Source of the DNA: CALAGB01 sp963789565 | GTDB taxonomy: Bacteria; Chloroflexota; Chloroflexia; Thermomicrobiales; Thermomicrobiaceae | Reading direction: 5' to 3' | NCBI GenBank assembly: GCA_963789565.1 | Contig: CAWBKX010000002.1 | Location: 372,001-436,000 of the forward strand | DNA length: 64,000 nt | Shown: in pieces, positions 59,626 through 64,000 of the stretch | Layout of the letters: every line of letters begins with the position of its first letter | Numbering within the stretch: position 1 is the stretch's first letter | The notes under the pieces: generated by a model | What the model was told of the DNA's origin: nothing | Database searches by the model: none | The model's input: only the letters and a program-made list of their open reading frames with translations | Made by a program: the position numbers and the translations under genes

Positions 59626-60777
59626 ATGGATTTCGACTTCAGCGAAGATCAAATCATGCTGAGGAATCTTGCGCGCGAGTTCCTCACGGAGCAGTGCCCG
59701 GTCAGTCACGTGCGCGCCATGATGGACGACGAGCGTGGCTATGACCCAAGCATTTATCGCAACCTGATCCAGCTCGGAATGCTCCCGTTCCCAGAAGAGT
59801 ATGGGGGAGGCGGACTTGGCATGATCGAGCAATCGATCCTGCTCGAGGAGATGGGCCGCATTCCCTATCCGGGTCCATTTTTCGCCACGGTTGTGTTGGC
59901 AGGGTCAGCCATCATGCACTCCAACGACGACAACGCCAAATCGCGCTATCTGCCCGACGTCTGCAACGGTGCCCTGACCATGACGCTCGCCTTCCTGGAG
60001 GATTCCATTGGCTGGGATCCAGGAGCCGTCAACATGTCGATGGTCAAAGAGGGCGGATTCTTCCGGCTGAGCGGGACCAAGCGCTTCGTACCATACGGCG
60101 ACTCGGCAGACGTGATCCTCGTCGCGGCGAGGTCGGGCGGCTCCGGCGCGGAGGGTATCTCGGTCGTGGCGGTTCCGAAGGATTCGACCGGTCTCACTGC
60201 AACGCGCGAAATCATGATGGACCTGACCACGCGAACGGCTACGCTGCAATTCTCCGACGTGCGCATACCGATAGAGAACCTGATCGGGCTCGAGGGCGAA
60301 GCCTGGCCAATCCTGGAGGCGACAATTCGGACGGCCGCCGTGGGCGCAGCCGCCGAGATGCTGGGCGCCTCGCGGAAATCGCTCGAGATGTCGGTCGACT
60401 ATGCCAAGGTCCGCAAACAGTTTGGGCAATTCATCGGTCAGTTCCAGGCCGTGAAGCACAAGTTGGCGGAGATGCTCGAACAGGTCGAGAACTCACATGG
60501 CGCGGCCTACTACGCCGCCTGGGCGCTCGATGCCAACGCGCCAGACGCCGATCTCGCCGCCTCAGTGGCTAAGTCGGCGCTGAACGAGGCATCGCGCAAA
60601 GTGTGCGGCGAGGCGATCCAGGTTCATGGGGGTATCGGATTCACCTGGGAGTACGATCTTCACCTCTACTTCAAGCGCGCCAAGCATCTTGAGCCGCTCT
60701 ATGGCAACACCGAATTCCATCGCGAACGCGTGCTGCGGAACGTGCTGAGCGGGCACGTCGCAGGCATCGCGGGCTAA
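59626..60777 (+). CDS. Acyl-CoA dehydrogenase (second of an adjacent pair)
   Basis: A 383-aa dehydrogenase: EDQIMLRNLAREFLTEQCPV, MLPFPEEYGGGGLGMIEQ, RKQFGQFIGQFQAVKHKLAE and EAIQVHGGIGFTWEYDLHLY with FKRAK after it. The last motif is the one seen in beta partners of heteromeric dehydrogenases. The substrate- and FAD-loop regions are less conserved than in its neighbour (FLEDSIGWDPGAVN instead of the SEPNSGSD type). ATG 59626 lies one base after the previous stop, so both are made together, probably as a complex. Confidence 0.92.
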   Translation: MDFDFSEDQIMLRNLAREFLTEQCPVSHVRAMMDDERGYDPSIYRNLIQLGMLPFPEEYGGGGLGMIEQSILLEEMGRIPYPGPFFATVVLAGSAIMHSNDDNAKSRYLPDVCNGALTMTLAFLEDSIGWDPGAVNMSMVKEGGFFRLSGTKRFVPYGDSADVILVAARSGGSGAEGISVVAVPKDSTGLTATREIMMDLTTRTATLQFSDVRIPIENLIGLEGEAWPILEATIRTAAVGAAAEMLGASRKSLEMSVDYAKVRKQFGQFIGQFQAVKHKLAEMLEQVENSHGAAYYAAWALDANAPDADLAASVAKSALNEASRKVCGEAIQVHGGIGFTWEYDLHLYFKRAKHLEPLYGNTEFHRERVLRNVLSGHVAGIAG

Positions 60778-60813
60778 CACGGATGAGGCGAAACGACGAT
60801 AGGAGGTGTTGGG

Positions 60814-61302
60814 ATGAGCGACTCTGCTGAGGTCGAAGAGCGCGTCGTAACTACGGTCGCGGAACTCAAGGAACTGGTCGGTCAGGAACTTGGGGTCGGC
60901 GATTGGTTCGAGATCACCCAGGAGCGCGTGAATCAGTTCGCGGACGCCACTGGCGATCATCAGTACATCCACGTTGATCCCGAGCGCGCCGCGCAGACAT
61001 TCTTTGGCGGTACGGTCGCACACGGCTACCTGACATTGTCGCTCTTGCCTATGCTTGGAGCGAGCCGCAAAGGGGTCAAGATCAGTTTGGGCGGCAAGAT
61101 GGGCGTGAATTACGGGGTGAATCGCGTGCGCTTTCCTGCACCGGTTCGTGTAGGCAAACGTATTCGCGTGCGCACGAAACTGATTTCGGTAGAGGAGATT
61201 GGCGATCGGGCCATTCAGACGGTCAATCAGCAGACAGTGGAGATCGAGGGAGAAGAGAAGCCGGCCTGCGTCGCAGAGACGGTTGGGCGCACCTACTTCT
61301 AG
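60814..61302 (+). CDS. MaoC-like (R)-specific enoyl-CoA hydratase
   Basis: A 162-aa hotdog protein with the hydratase-2 motif DATGDHQYIHVDPERA and FGGTVAHGYLTLSLLP. Asp and His in DATGDHQ-x-IH are catalytic. It would hydrate the enoyl-CoA produced by the dehydrogenase pair. AGGAGG lies 7 nt before ATG 60814. Confidence 0.92.
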   Translation: MSDSAEVEERVVTTVAELKELVGQELGVGDWFEITQERVNQFADATGDHQYIHVDPERAAQTFFGGTVAHGYLTLSLLPMLGASRKGVKISLGGKMGVNYGVNRVRFPAPVRVGKRIRVRTKLISVEEIGDRAIQTVNQQTVEIEGEEKPACVAETVGRTYF

Positions 61303-61484
61303 AACTCCCCGGTGCGTAGTTCATGGTCCAGCTTCCAAGGCGTTCAACTCGCCTCCACGCTTCAATGAGCGAAGCGATTTCAGGCGCCGAGCGCGTTGCC
61401 GCGCTCTCTCTGGCATCAGATTGAGTTCGCGTTCGTTTTCGGCGGGATCCCTGTCGACGCGAGCGCGTGGATGAGGATGTGCGG

Positions 61485-63737
61485 ATGAGCGGACCGCAAG
61501 CATTTGCCACCGGAACCTCTGGGCAAGACGTGGAACAGAAGACGACGTCGAATGGCAATCACGCCGAGGCTGAAGCCTTCACGACCGCCATGAAGGCGCT
61601 CTTTCATCCGAAGCGCATCGCCATCGTCGGAGCGACTCCTCGCCCAGGATTTGCCAACACGATTCATAGTCGAATCCTGGCAGGAGGCTACGAGGGCGAG
61701 GTCTTCGGCGTCACGCCACGTCATCAGGAAGTGCTTGGGTGCCACTGCTATCCGACGCTAGATGCAATTCCTGGCGGCGTCGACAAGGCAATCGTGGTCG
61801 TGCCAAGCGGTATCGTGATGGACGTTCTGGAGCAGTCGGAACGGGCCGGAACCAAAGCGCTCAATATCATCACCAGTGGGTTCGGCGAGCAGAATGACGA
61901 CGCTGCCCGCGAGCGTCAACTGGCCATCCGTGACTTCGCGCGGCGCACCGGTATCCGCATCGTTGGGCCGAATTGTCTCGGCATCATCAGTACACCTGCC
62001 AAGATGATCGCCAAGTCCGGTGGCTATACGCACGTCAACCGTGGCCCGATCGGCATCGTCTTTCAGAGCGGTCTATTGGCCTACAGCATCGTGATCCCGC
62101 AGCAAGACCGCGATTTTGGCTACAGCTACGTCGTGACGACCGGGAACGAAGCCGACCTCGACGCGACCGATTTCATCCGCTACATGGTTGAAGATGACGA
62201 GACGCGCGTCATCGGCTGCTTCATCGAGCAGTTCCGCGATCCGGCAAAACTCCTACGCGTGGCCGCAATGGCGGCGGAAAAACAGAAGCCCATCGTGGTG
62301 CTCAAAGTCGGTCGGTCAGAGGCTGGACGTCGCGCCGCGCGTGCTCACACGGGCTCGCTGGTCGGATCTGACGCGATTGCCGACGCAGTCATGCGCCAAT
62401 ACGGGATCGTGCGCGTTTACAGCCTGGACGAGATGACCGAGACTCTGGCCGCGTTCCATTCAAAGCGCCTGCCAACTGGGCCGGGCGTTGGGACGATCTT
62501 CGTCTCTGGCGGCGCGGGCGGTCTCATTTCCGACCTCTCTCATGATCTGGGCATCTCATTGCCTCAGCTTTCTCCGGAGACCGTCACCAAGCTGAGCGGC
62601 GTCATCCCGGAATATGGGACGGTCGGCAATCCGCTCGATACGACCGGTCAGGCCGCCACCCAACCTGAGATCACCGAGGGGTCACTCACCAGCATGGCCG
62701 AGGATCCCAACATTCATACCGTCATCTACGGACAGGCCTATCCCAGCCGCGTTGATCTCGCCACGCCGGTTGGGGAAGTGTTGCGGGCCATGCCGGAGCG
62801 CTACCCCGACAAGGTCTTCTTCATCATTTCACTGGTTGCCGGTAAGGTCGCCGACGGTCGCCGACGCGACGAGGACCCTGTCGAACCGGTGATGGACTGG
62901 GACGGGGTTCCATTCCTGCAGGGTGCCGAGAACAGCCTGCGCGCGGTGCGATCGCTCATCCGCTACGGTGAATTCCACCGAGCCTGGAAAGAATCCGGTG
63001 CGCCGTCGTCGATCACGAGCGCCGTGGCCGCAAAGGCTCGCGAGTTGGTTCGCGCGGCCGATGGAAAGCCGTTGGTCGAGCGAGCCGCAAAAGAGCTTCT
63101 TGCGCTCTACGGCATCCCGGTGACGCGTGAGACCCTCGTCACGACGCCCGACGAAGCTGCCACTGCTGCGGGGCAGATCGGGTATCCTGTCGTGCTGAAG
63201 ATTGAGTCGCCGGACATCGCCCACAAGACGGAAGCAGGCGGCGTGCTGCTAGGGCTCAAGGACGAGTCCGCCGTTCGAGCGGGTTTCGAGCAAGTGATAC
63301 GGAACGCTCACTCGTACGACGCGAACGCTGACATCGCAGGCGTCCTGGTTCAAGAGATGGTTTCAGGCGGTCGCGAAATGATCCTGGGCATGTCGCAAGA
63401 CCCAGAATTCGGCCCCGCCGTGGCCGTTGGCCTGGGCGGCATTTTCGTCGAAGTCCTCAAGGACGTCGCGCTCGGTGTCCCGCCGCTCGCGGAACGCGAC
63501 AGCCGTTCAATGCTCTCACGACTCCGCGGCAAAGCCATCCTGGATGGAACCCGCGGTGCCGGACCGGCCGACGTTGATGCGATCGTCGACATCCTCGGCA
63601 AATTCTCGCAACTGTGTCTCGACCTACGCGAAGACGTCAGCGAGATCGATATCAACCCACTACTGGTCTTCGATGAGGGCCATGGAGCGCGGGTCGTCGA
63701 CTGCCTCATCGTTCCGGACGCGAACGGGGCGAAATGA
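61485..63737 (+). CDS. ADP-forming acyl-CoA synthetase (alpha-beta fusion)
   Basis: A 750-aa enzyme. A CoA-binding Rossmann domain (PKRIAIVGATPRPGFANTI) is followed by a succinyl-CoA-synthetase-like flavodoxin domain, with the phosphohistidine site ARAHTGSLVGSD. The C-terminal ATP-grasp domain (about 530-750) reads GYPVVLKIESPDIAHKTEAG and SEIDINPLLV. ADP-forming enzymes interconvert acyl-CoA plus ADP and acid plus ATP. The acyl group is unknown. ATG 61485 is preferred; GTG 61467 is possible. The 182 bp before it hold no gene. Confidence 0.92.
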   Translation: MSGPQAFATGTSGQDVEQKTTSNGNHAEAEAFTTAMKALFHPKRIAIVGATPRPGFANTIHSRILAGGYEGEVFGVTPRHQEVLGCHCYPTLDAIPGGVDKAIVVVPSGIVMDVLEQSERAGTKALNIITSGFGEQNDDAARERQLAIRDFARRTGIRIVGPNCLGIISTPAKMIAKSGGYTHVNRGPIGIVFQSGLLAYSIVIPQQDRDFGYSYVVTTGNEADLDATDFIRYMVEDDETRVIGCFIEQFRDPAKLLRVAAMAAEKQKPIVVLKVGRSEAGRRAARAHTGSLVGSDAIADAVMRQYGIVRVYSLDEMTETLAAFHSKRLPTGPGVGTIFVSGGAGGLISDLSHDLGISLPQLSPETVTKLSGVIPEYGTVGNPLDTTGQAATQPEITEGSLTSMAEDPNIHTVIYGQAYPSRVDLATPVGEVLRAMPERYPDKVFFIISLVAGKVADGRRRDEDPVEPVMDWDGVPFLQGAENSLRAVRSLIRYGEFHRAWKESGAPSSITSAVAAKARELVRAADGKPLVERAAKELLALYGIPVTRETLVTTPDEAATAAGQIGYPVVLKIESPDIAHKTEAGGVLLGLKDESAVRAGFEQVIRNAHSYDANADIAGVLVQEMVSGGREMILGMSQDPEFGPAVAVGLGGIFVEVLKDVALGVPPLAERDSRSMLSRLRGKAILDGTRGAGPADVDAIVDILGKFSQLCLDLREDVSEIDINPLLVFDEGHGARVVDCLIVPDANGAK

Positions 63738-64000
63738 CACTGGGAAACAAGGTGGCGTTGTTTGCCGATATCCACGGCGCGCATCAGACGCTGGCCAATG
63801 CTCTGGAGCGCTGCCACGAAGCAGGAGTCTCAACCATCGCGTTGCTCGGAGACTTAATTGATCGAACCGAACAGGCCAATGCCTGCGCTGCAGCGCTTAT
63901 GGGTTGGGACGTCATCGGGGTGTATGGCAATCACGAGCGAGAAATCGCACTCGCCGCTGATCAGCTCCGCGATGAGTTGCGTGCCGAAACGCTGGAGCTG
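63734..64000 (+). CDS. Calcineurin-like metallophosphoesterase (3' end beyond window)
   Basis: A frame of 89 codons open to the window edge: MTLGNKVALFADIHGAHQTL, then LLGDLIDRTEQ and VYGNHEREIALA. The D-x-H, G-D-x2-D and G-N-H-E metal motifs are those of calcineurin-like phosphoesterases. ATG 63734 overlaps the preceding stop as ATGA. Only the first metal-binding half is visible, so the substrate is open. Confidence 0.88.
   Translation, partial: MTLGNKVALFADIHGAHQTLANALERCHEAGVSTIALLGDLIDRTEQANACAAALMGWDVIGVYGNHEREIALAADQLRDELRAETLEL

Overview
The window is about 64 kb of GC-rich, gene-dense bacterial chromosome. The gene families fit a free-living aerobic heterotroph of the Chloroflexota, probably near Thermomicrobia/Sphaerobacter. 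This placement is an inference from gene content: a nusA-ylxR-infB-rbfA-nrnA-truB-ribF cluster, murE beside a femAB-type ligase, an RsrA-type anti-sigma factor, ETF with a membrane Fe-S dehydrogenase of the EMO type, and a TatA/SecG envelope. No rRNA is present to confirm it. I saw no prophage, CRISPR array, transposase or plasmid functions. Most of the window is core genome.

Layout. 1-6.9 kb (+): end of murJ, lepA, a methylase-MazG fusion, aspS, a small unknown. 7-13.4 kb (-): a tightly coupled six-gene operon (42-aa ORF, 565-aa unknown, HEAT protein, FemAB, MurE, beta-propeller lipoprotein). 13.4-18.4 kb: ROK protein, tRNA-Asn, ornithine-cyclodeaminase-like enzyme, orphan nuoE/nuoF pair. 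18.5-21.7 kb: DUF1992 protein, sigma/anti-sigma pair, zinc-ribbon protein, DUF151 nuclease, signal peptidase I. 21.9-24.2 kb (+): Ser/Thr kinase fused to an eight-repeat beta-propeller. 24.3-31.3 kb (-): tatA, a peptide-type solute-binding protein, secG, tpiA, pgk, gap, yvcK. 31.3-39.8 kb (+): the nusA...ribF-tyrS translation cluster, with a terminator hairpin in its leader. 39.8-41.7 kb: tRNA-Pro, tRNA-Gly, REP-like palindromes, an SRPBCC-ArsR operon with visible operators, an encapsulated-ferritin-like gene.

41.8-63.7 kb is largely fatty/organic-acid catabolism. fadN-fadA-fadE-acyl-CoA ligase (-) has the gene order of the Bacillus fadNAE operon. A nitronate monooxygenase, a hotdog thioesterase and an MFS transporter follow. 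A second (-) operon, etfB-unknown-etfA-membrane protein-EMO-MBL hydrolase, would carry electrons from acyl-CoA dehydrogenases to menaquinone. A divergent (+) operon encodes two adjacent acyl-CoA dehydrogenases, a MaoC hydratase, an ADP-forming acyl-CoA synthetase and a phosphoesterase that runs off the window. Together these form one module: acyl activation, dehydrogenation, hydration, thiolysis and electron transfer.

Regulation that can be read directly: TATACT-type -10 boxes recur before nusA, nuoE, lepA and tRNA-Pro. A perfect TTGACA-N17-TATAGT promoter overlaps paired TTAC-N6-GTAA dyads before the arsR operon. A 9-bp stem plus six T lies just after the nusA promoter, and a 21-bp palindrome sits before fadN. 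All assignments come from reading the sequence, without database searches.
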